A stretch of 48,028 nt of DNA from CAYHPY01 sp964358485. Its GTDB lineage: Bacteria > Elusimicrobiota > Elusimicrobia > UBA1565 > UBA9628. Both the position numbers and the translations under genes were made by a program. Where the stretch lies: the NCBI GenBank assembly GCA_964358485.1, contig CAYHPY010000020.1, positions 1 through 48,028 on the forward strand, written 5' to 3'. The notes beneath the pieces were generated by a model. It made no database searches. It was not told where the DNA came from and saw only the letters and a list, made by a program, of their open reading frames with translations. This document shows positions 16,379 through 26,900 of the stretch, piece by piece; position 1 is the first letter of the stretch; each line of letters opens with the position of its first letter.

Positions 16379-19038
16379 TTCATTTTCTCCATGTCCTGCC
16401 AGTTGTCCCCGACCTTCAGGCTGACCGTCAAGGGAACCGAAAGCCGGACCGCGGCTTCCATCTCGTTTTTCACCCAGGGTGCGAAGCGCGCCAATTCGTC
16501 GACCGGGACCTCGAAGAGCAGTTCATCGTGGATCTGCAGCAGGGGCCGGGCCCGGAAAGCGTTCTCGGGTTTTTTCAGGCCCTCGTGGACCCGGAGCATG
16601 GCCAGCTTGATGACGTCGGCCGATCCGCCCTGGATGGGGGTGTTGCCCGCTACGCGCTCTCCGAACTGGCGCAGGGCGCCGTTCTTGGCCTGCAGTTCCG
16701 GCACCCGCCGCAGGCGGCCCAGGAAGGTCCGGACCACGCCCTCGCGCCGGGCCGCGTCCAGATTCTCCTTGATCCAACGGGCGACCCCCGCGTAGCGCTT
16801 GAAGTAATCCTCGATGTAGCGGGCCGCTTCCGGACGCGGGATCGACAACTGCTCCGAAAGGCCGTGGGCGGTCTGGCCGTAGACGATGCCGAAATTGATG
16901 GCCTTGGCCTTGCGGCGCATGTCGTCGTCGACGCCCTCCGGCGGGACCCCGAAGACCTCGCAGGCGGTGCGCTGGTGCACGTCCTCGCCCGCGGAAAACG
17001 CCGCGCGCAGGACTTCGTCGCCCGAGGCGTGGGCCAGAACGCGCAGGTCGATTTGGGAATAATCCACCGAGAGCAATTTATAGCCCTTGGGCGCGACGAA
17101 AGCCCGCCGAATCTTCTGGCCCAGGGGGCTGCGGATGGGAATGTTCTGCAGGTTCGGGTCCAGGCTGGAGAGGCGGCCGGTCGCCGTCCCGGTCTGGTCG
17201 AAATGGGTGTGGACGCGCCCCGTGGCGGGGTCCAAACGGCCCAAGAGGCCGTCGATATAGGTGGACTTGAGCTTGGAGTGTTCCCGGTACTCCAGGACCT
17301 TGGCGGGCACCGGATGCTGTTTGGCCAGGACGCTCAGGGCCGATTCGTCCGTGGAGCGGCCCCCCTTGGCCGTCTTGTGGACCACCGGAAGGCCGAACTT
17401 GTCGTAAAGGACCTCGCCGAGCTGTTTCGGGGAGTTCACGTTGATCGGGCCGCCGCACAGGCCGTTGAGCGTTTCCTGGAGCTTTCCCATGGCCGTCTCG
17501 AATTCCACCCCCAGGTTGCGCAAATAATCCGCGTCCAGGGCGATTCCTCGCAATTCCATCTCCGCCAGGACCTCGGCCAACGGAAGCTCGACTTCCGCAT
17601 AAAGCTTATGCACGCCCGCGGGCTGGAGTTGGGCGGACAAGTCCCCATGGGCCAGGGCCCGCGAAAGGCTCCAGCCCAGCAGCTCCCGGGAAGATTCCCC
17701 CTCGGGCCGGCCTCCCCGCCGGGACGGATCCAGGCACCAAGCCTCGAGCATCGCGTCCGCGAAGGGTCCGTGTCCCTCCAGGCCGAGGAGACGCAGGGCC
17801 AGGCCGGTGGATTTCCAGTCATGGGCGATTTTCTCGGCGGGGCCCTTGAGGAGGGCGGCGACCTCGGTCCGGGCCGCTTTTAGGGTTTCGGGATCGAAGA
17901 AAACCGCGCGGCCGTCGGGAAGACCCAGGGCCAGGTGGGCGGGGGAGTCGTTTAAGAGGTCGGGGGAAGGATTTTCGCCGCAGGCGACAACAATTTTTTC
18001 CGCTTTTTTAAGGGCCGCGCGAAGAGAAGTCCAAGGAACATCCGTAACGGAACGAATTTCACCTGACGGAACTGATTCAGGAACGGATTTAACATCTCCC
18101 GAAACAACGGGGCCGCCGGCCCCTTCGGGGAGCAGCTCCCTTAACAGGGAGGTGAATTCAAAACGGGAAAAGAGTTCCGTCAAAGGCCCGGGGGCCGGTT
18201 TCGGACGAGGGCAATCCGCCGGCCCGAATTCCAACGGAACGTCCGGAACCAAGGTGATCAGCTTTTCCGCCGTTTTGACCGCCTCCTCCCCGTCCAAAAG
18301 AGCTTTCGCGGTTTTTTCGGGAATCGCGGGGTCGGCGCGCTTGGCCGCCTTCAAAAGGGCGTCGAGACTCCCGAAAGATTTCAGCAGCTTGGCCGCGCCC
18401 ACCGGGCCGACGCCTTTGACCCCGGGCACGTTGTCCGAGGAGTCGCCCGTCAACGCCAGAAAAGCGACCACCGCCTCCGGCTCGACACCCAATTTCTCCC
18501 GGACCTGCGCGGCGTCCAACCAAACCTTCTTGGCCGCGTTGTAGACGCGGATTCCGGGCCCGACCAGCTGGAGCACGTCCTTGTCCCCGGTGACCAAAAC
18601 GGCCTCCATGCCCGCGGCCTGGGCGCGGACGGCCAAGGTCGCCATCAAATCGTCGGCCTCGAAGCCCGGCTTCTCCACCGTCTTGAAACCCATGACCTCG
18701 GTCATCTCCCGGGCGAGCTTGAGCTGGACGAGGAGATCGGCGTCGATCTCCTTGCGGGTCGCTTTGTAGGCTTCGTAGGCCTTATGCCGGAAGGTCGGCC
18801 CAGGGGCGTCGAAGCAAACCGCCACGGAGTCCGGCCGTTCCTCTTTCAGGAGTTGAAGCAGCATCCGGGCGAAGCCGTACAAGGCCCCGACGGGCTCCCC
18901 CCGCGAGGTGGTCAAAGGAGGCAGTGCGTGATAGGCTCGGTGGAGGAACGCGTGGGCGTCCACCAAATATAGGCGCGTCTTGGTCGCGACGGCGGTTTTT
19001 GTTGGAATGGTTGGGCTCGAAAGGACGGAGGACTCCAT
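16375..19038 (-). CDS. polA: DNA polymerase I
   Basis: An 887-residue repair and replication polymerase. The 5'-3' exonuclease/flap domain covers about 20-300 with all acidic residues of the YLVDAHAFLHRAYHA, EADD and TGDKD motifs. The middle 3'-5' exonuclease-like domain (about 330-490) lacks the ExoI Asp-x-Glu motif, so proofreading is probably lost, as in Taq and Bacillus Pol I. The polymerase domain has motif A DYSQIDLR (659-666), the O-helix RRKAKAINFGIVYG and motif C HDE (837-839). In motif A the steric-gate Glu of the family is Asp664. The linker at about 310-335 is encoded by an ACGGAA-rich patch. It starts at ATG 19038 with no clear Shine-Dalgarno, 43 nt after trxA. Confidence 0.97.
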   Translation of the reverse strand: MESSVLSSPTIPTKTAVATKTRLYLVDAHAFLHRAYHALPPLTTSRGEPVGALYGFARMLLQLLKEERPDSVAVCFDAPGPTFRHKAYEAYKATRKEIDADLLVQLKLAREMTEVMGFKTVEKPGFEADDLMATLAVRAQAAGMEAVLVTGDKDVLQLVGPGIRVYNAAKKVWLDAAQVREKLGVEPEAVVAFLALTGDSSDNVPGVKGVGPVGAAKLLKSFGSLDALLKAAKRADPAIPEKTAKALLDGEEAVKTAEKLITLVPDVPLEFGPADCPRPKPAPGPLTELFSRFEFTSLLRELLPEGAGGPVVSGDVKSVPESVPSGEIRSVTDVPWTSLRAALKKAEKIVVACGENPSPDLLNDSPAHLALGLPDGRAVFFDPETLKAARTEVAALLKGPAEKIAHDWKSTGLALRLLGLEGHGPFADAMLEAWCLDPSRRGGRPEGESSRELLGWSLSRALAHGDLSAQLQPAGVHKLYAEVELPLAEVLAEMELRGIALDADYLRNLGVEFETAMGKLQETLNGLCGGPINVNSPKQLGEVLYDKFGLPVVHKTAKGGRSTDESALSVLAKQHPVPAKVLEYREHSKLKSTYIDGLLGRLDPATGRVHTHFDQTGTATGRLSSLDPNLQNIPIRSPLGQKIRRAFVAPKGYKLLSVDYSQIDLRVLAHASGDEVLRAAFSAGEDVHQRTACEVFGVPPEGVDDDMRRKAKAINFGIVYGQTAHGLSEQLSIPRPEAARYIEDYFKRYAGVARWIKENLDAARREGVVRTFLGRLRRVPELQAKNGALRQFGERVAGNTPIQGGSADVIKLAMLRVHEGLKKPENAFRARPLLQIHDELLFEVPVDELARFAPWVKNEMEAAVRLSVPLTVSLKVGDNWQDMEKMK

Positions 19039-19081
19039 TTGAGGCGGCCGAACGGCGACGGCGGACGGCGTAAAGCGCTTC

Positions 19082-19420
19082 TTAGGCGGCGCCGGAGGCG
19101 ACCATGGAATCCAGGGTCTTCTTGATTTCGGCCTTGGAATGCACGCCCACCAACTGCTCGACGACCTTCCCGCCCTTGAAAAACAACAAAGTGGGGATCG
19201 CGGAGATCCGGAACCTCCCTGCGGCGTTGGGATGCTCGTCGGTATTGATCTTGGCCACGCGGACCTTGCCCTTGTACTCCGCGGCGAGTTCCTCGATCAG
19301 GGGCGAGAGCATCCGGCAGGGGCCGCACCAGGGCGCCCAGAAATCCACCAAAACGGGCTCGGGGCTCTGCACCACGTCCCGGTCAAAAGTGTCGTCGGTC
19401 AAATGGATTTCAAAGGACAT
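19082..19420 (-). CDS. trxA: Thioredoxin
   Basis: A 112-residue thioredoxin with the active site WCGPC (residues 31-35), the cis-Pro in ISAIPT and normal length. It reduces disulfides in the cytoplasm. ATG 19420 has GAGG 9 nt upstream and is preferred over the in-frame TTG at 19429. It heads the trxA-polA-rhomboid-coaE-rho-M23 run and has the best promoter in the window directly upstream. Confidence 0.96.
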   Translation of the reverse strand: MSFEIHLTDDTFDRDVVQSPEPVLVDFWAPWCGPCRMLSPLIEELAAEYKGKVRVAKINTDEHPNAAGRFRISAIPTLLFFKGGKVVEQLVGVHSKAEIKKTLDSMVASGAA

Positions 19421-19469
19421 GGGGATCAACCTCGGCGCGTCGGAGTGGGATCATGTTGCGGCTAACCTA

Positions 19470-19498
19470 ATGATAGCAGGAGTGCGGCGGGCTGTCAA
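19470..19498 (-). promoter_or_regulatory. Sigma70 promoter of trxA operon
   Basis: TTGACA (19498-19493), a 17-bp spacer and TATCAT (19475-19470) on the minus strand. The -35 is perfect and the -10 has one mismatch. The start point near 19463 gives a leader of about 43 nt. Confidence 0.7.
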
Positions 19499-19524
19499 CA
19501 CCGTGTCGAAATCGCGCCGCCGGC

Positions 19525-20925
19525 TCATCGCTGGAGCAACTTCAGTTGCTCCTGGACGAACTTCCGGGTCTTCGGGGACGGTTTGGCCTCCAGAGCCTTC
19601 GAGAAGAATTTCAACGCGTAGGAAACGTTGTTCTCCTTGGCCAGGCACTCGCCCATGCCGGCGTAGGCGTTGGCGACGTCGGAACCCGAGCGGTCCTGGC
19701 GGACCGCCAGGCGCAAGGCCTCTGAGAACGAAGATTTGGCCTTGGAGATCTCCCCCTGCAGAAAAGACACCCGGCCCAAACGCTCATAGTAGAAGATTCG
19801 GCGCTCATCGTCGTCCGGCAGGGCCTTGGCGGCCTCGTGGAGTTCCGCTTTGGCGTCCAAGTACGAGCTCTCCTTAATGTATTCCTCGGCCTTTTCGAAA
19901 TGCTTTTCGGGCGTCATCGGCTTGGGCTTGGCGGGGGCCTTGTCCTGGCTCTCCTCGACCGAGGTGCGCTCGGCGGGGGCGGGCGCCGCCCGGCGCGGAG
20001 GAGCCTCGTCGGTCCCTCCCCACCGGAAGGCGGCGCTGACGCGGTGTCCGAAGCCCAGGTCCCCGTAAGGGACGAAGGCGTAGTCGACGCGCATGCCGCG
20101 GTGCAGCCAGCCGACCCCGGCGGTGACTCCCGGGCCGGCGTCGTTGCGGCTGGAGTAGCCGACGCGGACCGGCATCATCCCAAACATCACGGATTCCAGG
20201 CCGCCGTTGACGACGGCCTTGCCGCTCCTGGCTTTGGTGAGATCCGCGGAGAATGTGTTGCGAAACCCGCCCAAATCGAAACGGTAGGCTCCCCCCCATC
20301 GGAAGTTGACGGGCAGCTCCTCTTTGGGCCCCTGGAAGCGGACCGGCGGCCCGAGATTCTGGGCGGAGAAACCCAAAGTCAACGCCTGGAAGGGCCGAAA
20401 CAAGACGCCCAAATCGGCCGCGTGGCCGCTCGCCGAGAGATTGTCGATCACCTCGCGCAGGTATTTGTAGCTCAAGCCGACTCCCAGGTTTTCCATGACC
20501 CGGTAGCCATAGCCCATCGAGACGGCCAGGTCGCTCAAGCCGAACTCCCCGAGGCCGGTCCCGTCCGGAAGATCGTAGCGGGTCTTGGCGATCCGGTTGA
20601 AGCTGAGGTAATTGACGTTGAGGCCCGCCCCGCCCCAATTCCCAAGGTCGTAGGCCAGGCCTCCGTATTCCTGGGTGAGCTCGTCCACGTATTGGTTGTG
20701 CATGAAGGTGGCCTCATGCCCGTTGAGCAAGCCCAGGCCGCCGGGGTTGTAGAGCAATGCGTTGGCGTCGTCGGCCAAGGCCGTATATGCCCCTCCCAGG
20801 GCCACGGCTCGGGCGTTGGCGTCCAAGAACAGGAAATTGTAGGGCTCCGCGCCCGCCGACGCGGCCTGGGCGGGCCGGACCCCCAGGCCGAGAACCGCTG
20901 AAACGAGCAGGGAGGAAATCCTCAT
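19525..20925 (-). CDS. PorV/PorQ-like outer-membrane protein with C-terminal TPR repeats
   Basis: A 466-residue protein. The signal peptide covers residues 1-21. Residues about 25-305 form a FadL-like barrel of the PorV/PorQ (UPF0164) type, recognisable from FLFLDANARAVALGGAYTALADDANALLYNPGGL at its start. A Pro/Ala/Glu-rich linker (about 308-340) leads to TPR-like repeats (about 345-466), which should face the periplasm. In type IX secretion PorV shuttles cargo with C-terminal sorting domains; the gene directly upstream encodes a protein ending in such a domain, and the two overlap as ATGA. A direct role in secreting that protein is inference. Fusion of a PorV-like barrel to TPRs is not the standard PorV layout. 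Confidence 0.8.
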   Translation of the reverse strand: MRISSLLVSAVLGLGVRPAQAASAGAEPYNFLFLDANARAVALGGAYTALADDANALLYNPGGLGLLNGHEATFMHNQYVDELTQEYGGLAYDLGNWGGAGLNVNYLSFNRIAKTRYDLPDGTGLGEFGLSDLAVSMGYGYRVMENLGVGLSYKYLREVIDNLSASGHAADLGVLFRPFQALTLGFSAQNLGPPVRFQGPKEELPVNFRWGGAYRFDLGGFRNTFSADLTKARSGKAVVNGGLESVMFGMMPVRVGYSSRNDAGPGVTAGVGWLHRGMRVDYAFVPYGDLGFGHRVSAAFRWGGTDEAPPRRAAPAPAERTSVEESQDKAPAKPKPMTPEKHFEKAEEYIKESSYLDAKAELHEAAKALPDDDERRIFYYERLGRVSFLQGEISKAKSSFSEALRLAVRQDRSGSDVANAYAGMGECLAKENNVSYALKFFSKALEAKPSPKTRKFVQEQLKLLQR

Positions 20926-23900
20926 CGCAGGATCACGAACCTCTTGATCACCCGTTTAAAGCCGGGGGAGGTGATGACGGCGAAGTAGCCGCCCGTGGCG
21001 ACTTCCTTGCCCGCGGAGTTGCGCGCGTTCCACTGCAAGGTCCCGCCGGAGCGGGCCGTCGAGATCCGCTCGACCCGCTGGCCGGCGGCGGTAAAAATGT
21101 CGATGGCCACCTCGTTGGTCAACTGGTCGAAGACGATCCCCTGACCCGCCCCGCAGGTCGTGCCGCAGGGCCGCCCCTCATTGGCGTTGCCGGAATTGGG
21201 CCTGTAGGGATTCGGATAGACCCGCACCCGGTCGAGGTTGGCGGAAGGGGCGGCGAAAGCCCCGAAGAAGGTGAAGTGGGTGGTGACGCCGCGCAAGGTC
21301 TTATTGGCCTTGTCCACGGTGGTCGCCACGTCGGGCTTCCACTGGGACCCGTCGTAGCTGTACATTTTCAGGGAGTCGACCCGGATCGTGGTCCCGTCCA
21401 GGTAACCGTCGTCGTTCTTGTCGTTGTAGCTCATCGTGATGTTGGCGCTCCCGACCAGGGGCTTGGAGGCCGCGATCTCGGTAAAAAGCCCGGCGGACAA
21501 TCCGATGGTGGCCGGGACCACCGGGGCCGAGGAGGGGACGGGGATCACCGTGACCCTGACGCTGGTCTCGGCGCCGAAGGATTCGGCCGGGAACTGAACA
21601 TTGACCTCGGTGACGACCCCGTCGGGGCTGGTGTCCGAGGTCGCCACGTTGCTGTCCACGGAATCGTCGATCGTCTCGACCTTGGTGACTTCGCCTTCCG
21701 CGTCCACCGTCTCGCTTTCGCTGGCGGTGGAGGGATCGGCCAAGGAGACGGTGATGCTCCCGGGGGTTGAATCCGTGCTGCCGTCGACGTTCACGGCCAC
21801 GGCGCGCAGGTCGTAGCTCACCCAGGACAGCCCGGACAAATCCCACGGGATCGAGAAGGGTTCCTCGGTCGCGGGGTTGGGGCGGTTGGACGAATCGGCC
21901 GAAGTCATCACCAGCCAAGTGTTGGAATTGGAGGCCTTGTACTCGAATTGGACGCGCTTGACGCTGTCAGTGTCCCCGCTCACGATGGAGGCCGAAACCG
22001 TGACCTGGGCGTTGTTGCTGCCCGTGTCTCCGGCGATCTCGTCGCCGCTTTCCGGGGCGTCCAGGGCGGCGCGAACGTCGCTCAGGGTCGCGGCCACCCC
22101 GGCCGCGGCGGAGGCGCCCGTCTTCTCCTCGACGCCGCAGCGGTGGCGGGCCCGGACCGTGTATTTATAGGCGGCCGAGGAGGTCAACACGCCGGTCGTG
22201 TAGCTGGTCTGGGTGTAGGGCACCGCCGCCAACAGGCCCGTGGTGAAACTGACCGTGCCGGTCCCGGAGTCGGTGTAGACAAGGTAATCCGAAACGCCCT
22301 CGGTTCCCGAGGCGACCCAGTTCAGTCCCACTTGGGAACCCGTCAGAGAGGAGGCCGTCAGCGAGCCCGGGGCCGCCGGGGTCGTCCCCTTGGTGGTGAA
22401 ATTGACCGCGGAGTCGGAACTGGTCCGAACCCCGTCTCCGTTGGCGTTTTGAACCATGGCGGAATAGAGAGTGCACCCGATCAACCCCGTGACCGTCGAA
22501 AATTGAACCGTGCTGGAAGAAATTTCCGCGTAGGAGGCGGTATTGGATGATTTCAGGAAAACATAGGAGAGGGTCGTGGCGGGGTTGGAGTTGACCGTCT
22601 GCGCCCAGGAGATGGTCGCCGAGGTGGGAAAGATCGTGGCCGACGGGACATTGGTCCCGTTGGGCGCCAGCGCCAATGTGTAGGCCGTGGCCGATGTCGC
22701 CAGGGGGGATTGCCCGCTCCCGTTGACCCCGGCTACCTTGACGGCGTAGGCCGTGTTGGTGGACAGGCCGGTATTGGCGAAGGTCAGGCCGGCCTGGGAG
22801 GCCAGCAAGGTGGCGGGGCTGGAAGCCCGATAAATGTTGTAAGTCAACGCCCCCGAGGCCGCGCTCCAGGTCCAGGAAATCGAGGAGTGCCCGAGGACCG
22901 TCCCGGTCGGCGTCCCGGGAACTCCGGGGGCTTGGGGATTGGTGGTCGTGCTGACCGTGGAGTCGAAGGCGGATGGCGTGCCGGGACGATTGATCGAGCG
23001 CACCCGAATCCCGTAAGCGGTTCCCGCGGCGAGTCCCGCGAAGGTGGTCGGGACCAAGGCCGCCGTGCCGATGACCCCATTGGTCACCACCAAGGTCGCA
23101 AACGCGTCGGTGGAAATCTGGGCGTAGTAGGTCGTCCCGTTGGGGTTTGAATTTGAGCTCCAATAGGCGACGGCGGTCGTGGAAGTCACCGAAAGGACGG
23201 TGGTCCCGGCCGGGGCGGCGGAGTAAGTCACGGTCGTCCCCAAGGAAAGGTTGTCGCTCAGGTTCGGGGTGGCCGAAGATTTGACCTGAAAGAAGTAGCT
23301 GGTGTTGGGCGTCAGGTCCGCGCCGGCGCCGTCGTAACCGAAAGTGGCCGAGGTGTTGAAGGTCCGGGAGGTGAAATTAACGGTCGCAAAAGCGTTGGTC
23401 GAGCTCTGGGCCTGATATTCGGTCCCCGCCCCGTTGCCCCCGGTGGCCCAAGAAATAGTCAGGACGGTCGTGCCCAGATTTCCGAAGGTGACCCCCGCGG
23501 CGACGGGCGCGCTGAGCAGGGTGGTGGTCGCTGGCAAAGTCGTGAAGGACGTTTGGCTCCCATCGTTGCCGTAGGCGCGGACTTGGGATGCGAAGGCGGT
23601 GTTTGCGGGCAGGCCGGAGAAGGTGGCGAAGGCGTTATAGGTTTTGGACGAGTAAGTCGTGGTCAAATATCCGTCGGAAGAAGCCCAGGCCTCGTATTGC
23701 GTCGTCAAGGAGTTTCCATTGGCCCCCCACGCCACCTTGATCGAGGAGGAGGCCACGGTCACGGGATTGGCGGACGCCGGGAGGGCCGCCAAAGTGGAGG
23801 TGGCCGAGAGCGTGGAGAAGGAGGTGTTGGTCCCCGACCGGTTGAAGGCGCGAACGCGGGCATAATAAGTCGTATTGGCCGAAAGCCCGGAGGCCAGGAC

Positions 23901-26900
23901 CGAGGTTTCCCGATCGGTGCCGGAGACCGTCAAGGTGGCGAAGGCCGCGTTGGTCGAGAGCTCCACGTAATAGGTTGTCCCCGCGATGTTGGAGTTGGCC
24001 GACCAGCTTAGGACGGCCGAGGAGAAAAACACCGTGGCCGAGGAAACGACCGGCGGATAGGCTAAGGTCGCCGAGTTGGCGGCGACGACCCCGGTCGGGG
24101 TATTCCCGAGGTTCAGGGCCCGCACTTGGTAAAAATAGGTCGTGTTCGGGGAGAGGCCGGCGAAATCCGTCGTGGCGGCGGTCAGCTTGGCCGAAGAATT
24201 CATCGTCCCGAAATTGTCCGTGGAAACGGCCGCCTCGAAGATCGTCCCGGCGGGATTGGAGTTCGCCCCCCAGCTCAGGGATGTCGATGTAATGAAGACG
24301 CTCAAAGAGGCCGAGACCGGAGGGTTGGCGAGGGTGGCGGTCGCCCCGAAAGCGTCGAAAAGAGAGGGAACCCAGTTGTGGTTGACCGCCTTGACCCGCA
24401 GGTAATAGGTGGTGTTGATCCCCAAATTCACGAAGACCACGGAGGTTCCCAAAGACCCCGCCGTGACGATGCTGGAACCCAAGGTCCCCGGGATGATGGA
24501 GGTTCCATTGACGCCTGCGTTGACGTTGAGGCTGGAGAAATCGCTCGCGGTCGAGATCTGCGCGTAATAGGTCGTCCCGGCGGAATTACCGTTCGAGGAC
24601 CAGGCATAGCTGATGGAACTGGTCCAAACCTGGACGGCGGAACCCGCGGGGTCGGCGGCCCAGGTCGAGGTTGACCCGAGGTTGACGAAAGCGCTGTCGC
24701 CGTTTTCCGAAGAGGCCTGGACTTGGAAGTAATAGGTCACGTTCTGCGCGAGGTCGGCGCCGGCTCCCCCGTTTCCAAAAAGAACGGAAAGATTTTTGGT
24801 AAACGAGCTGAAGTTGATCGTCGCGAAATCGGAAGCCGTCGAGATCTGGGCCCGATAGGAGGTAATCCCGGCTGTGTTGCCGCCGGTGGCCCAAGTCACG
24901 GTCACGCTGGCCTTGCTGACTCCCGAAAATGCCGGAGAAACAGTTCCGGGAACGAAAACTCCGCCGCCGCCTCCGGCGGCGGTAGTGGCCTGGGGCAGGC
25001 CGGTTTTGGCGGTGTTTCTCCCGTTGTTTCCCAGGGCGCGGACCCGCGACTGGAAATTGGTCCCGGAGGCCAGCCCCGTGAAGGTGGCGAAGGCGTTGGC
25101 GGTGAAGCTCGAGGCGTTGACCGTCGCGAAGCTGTCCGTGGAGAGTTCGCATTCGTATTCGGTCTCCGAATGGTTGCCGTTGGCGCCCCAATTGACGGTC
25201 ACGCTCGAGCTGCCGATCCCGGCGGGCGCGGCGGCGGTGGGCGCGGCCGCGGAGGTGGCCGTCGTCACGGTGAGATCAAATTCCGAGGGATGTCCGGCGT
25301 GGTTGAGCGCCCGAACCCGGATCTGGAAGGTGGTGTTGGCTTGAAGGGCCGTGAAGGTCGAGGCGAGCTGGCCGTAGGTGAAGGAAGAGAAGACCAGGGT
25401 GGCGAAGCCATCCGTGGAGAACTGGGTTTCGTAGAGGGTTCCCGCGGGATTGGCGGGAACCCCGGAATTGAGGGAAGTGACCGTGATGGAGCTCTCGAAA
25501 ACCTTCTCGGGGTTGAGGAACGGCCCCGAAAGCTTCTGCGCGTGGGTCACCGTGCTGACCCCCGCGGTGTCCGCCGATTCCAGGACGCCGTTGGTAGCCG
25601 TGATCTGCAGGCTATAGGTGGTGTTCGGGGTCAGACCGGTGACGATCCGGGAGGCGCCCGTGGTCACGCTGCCCACTAGGACGGTCGGGGCGGAGGGAAG
25701 GTAGAGGCCGTAAGACTGGATGTTTTCAGCCCCCGCGTTGGCGTTCCAGGTCCAACTGATGGACGACACGCCCATGGCGTTGCCGGCCAGGCCGGTCGGC
25801 GTGGACGGGGCCTTGGGAATGTCCAATTCGAACGCCCCACGGCCGTAGGAACCGACGACAAGCTTCCGGGTCCCGGAGTTGAAATGAAGGGAATGCGCGA
25901 TGGCTCCTTCAGGCATTCCGACGTCCGAGCGCGCCCAGGTTTTTCCGGAATCCAGGGAGTTGTAAACTCCGATGTCGGAGGCGGCGAACAAATTCGAGGG
26001 AGCTCCGGTGTCCAGAAGGATGTCATGGAAGGGGGCGTCCGGCAGGCCCGTGGAGATACCGACCCAATTGGTGCCCGCGTCGGTCGTTTTGAACACATGG
26101 AGCATGGCGGCCGTGTCCGTCCCGAATTGGCCGAAAGTCGCGTAAGCCGTGTTGGGATCGGTCGGGTGGACCGCGAGGGCGGTCGGGACCTGGTTGGCCG
26201 GCAGGCCGGAATTCTTGAGGGTCCAGGTCGCGGCGTTGCCGCTGTCGGCGGTGGAGGAAACATAGAGCCGATAGACCCCGTTGCCTTCCTGGCCTTCGAC
26301 CGAGGCGTAGATCACGTTGGAGCTCGACGGGGCCTCATGGACCGCGAGGATGTTGTTACCGTCGGCGGTCCGAAGGTCTCCGATCCTCGTCCAATTCGAG
26401 CCGGAGTCGGCGCTCCGCCAGACGTTCTGGAAGCCGAGAATGACTTTCTGATAGGTCTCCGCATCCATGAAAAGCGTCGGGTAAAACATCGAGGTTTCCA
26501 CCCCGACCGCGGCCGGAGGCGCGATATTGGTTGCGTTCATCCCCCCGTTGCCGCTCCGGAACACCGCCGAGTCGGTGACGTTCCCGCTGATGATGTAGGT
26601 GTAATACATTTTCTGGGAATCGCCGGGATCGATCTTGTTGTAGCCGCCGTCGCCGCCGTAGACCACGTGCCACGCCTTGTCGGCGGCATTCCCCAGGATT
26701 CGGCCGCTGCCGTTGTCCTGCCACCCGCCCATCAGGGTGCCGTCGCCGCTGCGGCTGATGCCCATGAACAGGCCGCCGGTGAGGTTTTTATTGAGATTGA
26801 GCCAATTAAGGCCCGCGTCGACGGATTTATAAATGCCGCCGTCGTTTCCTATGTAGGTGGTCGCGGCCGAAGCGAAACCGTAGGAATGCTGGTCGGAATG

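Noticed and set aside
19531..19554. Inverted repeat GGAGCAAC/GTTGCTCC at the end of the PorV-like gene as a terminator
   Set aside because: It lies within the last codons and has no T-run on either strand.
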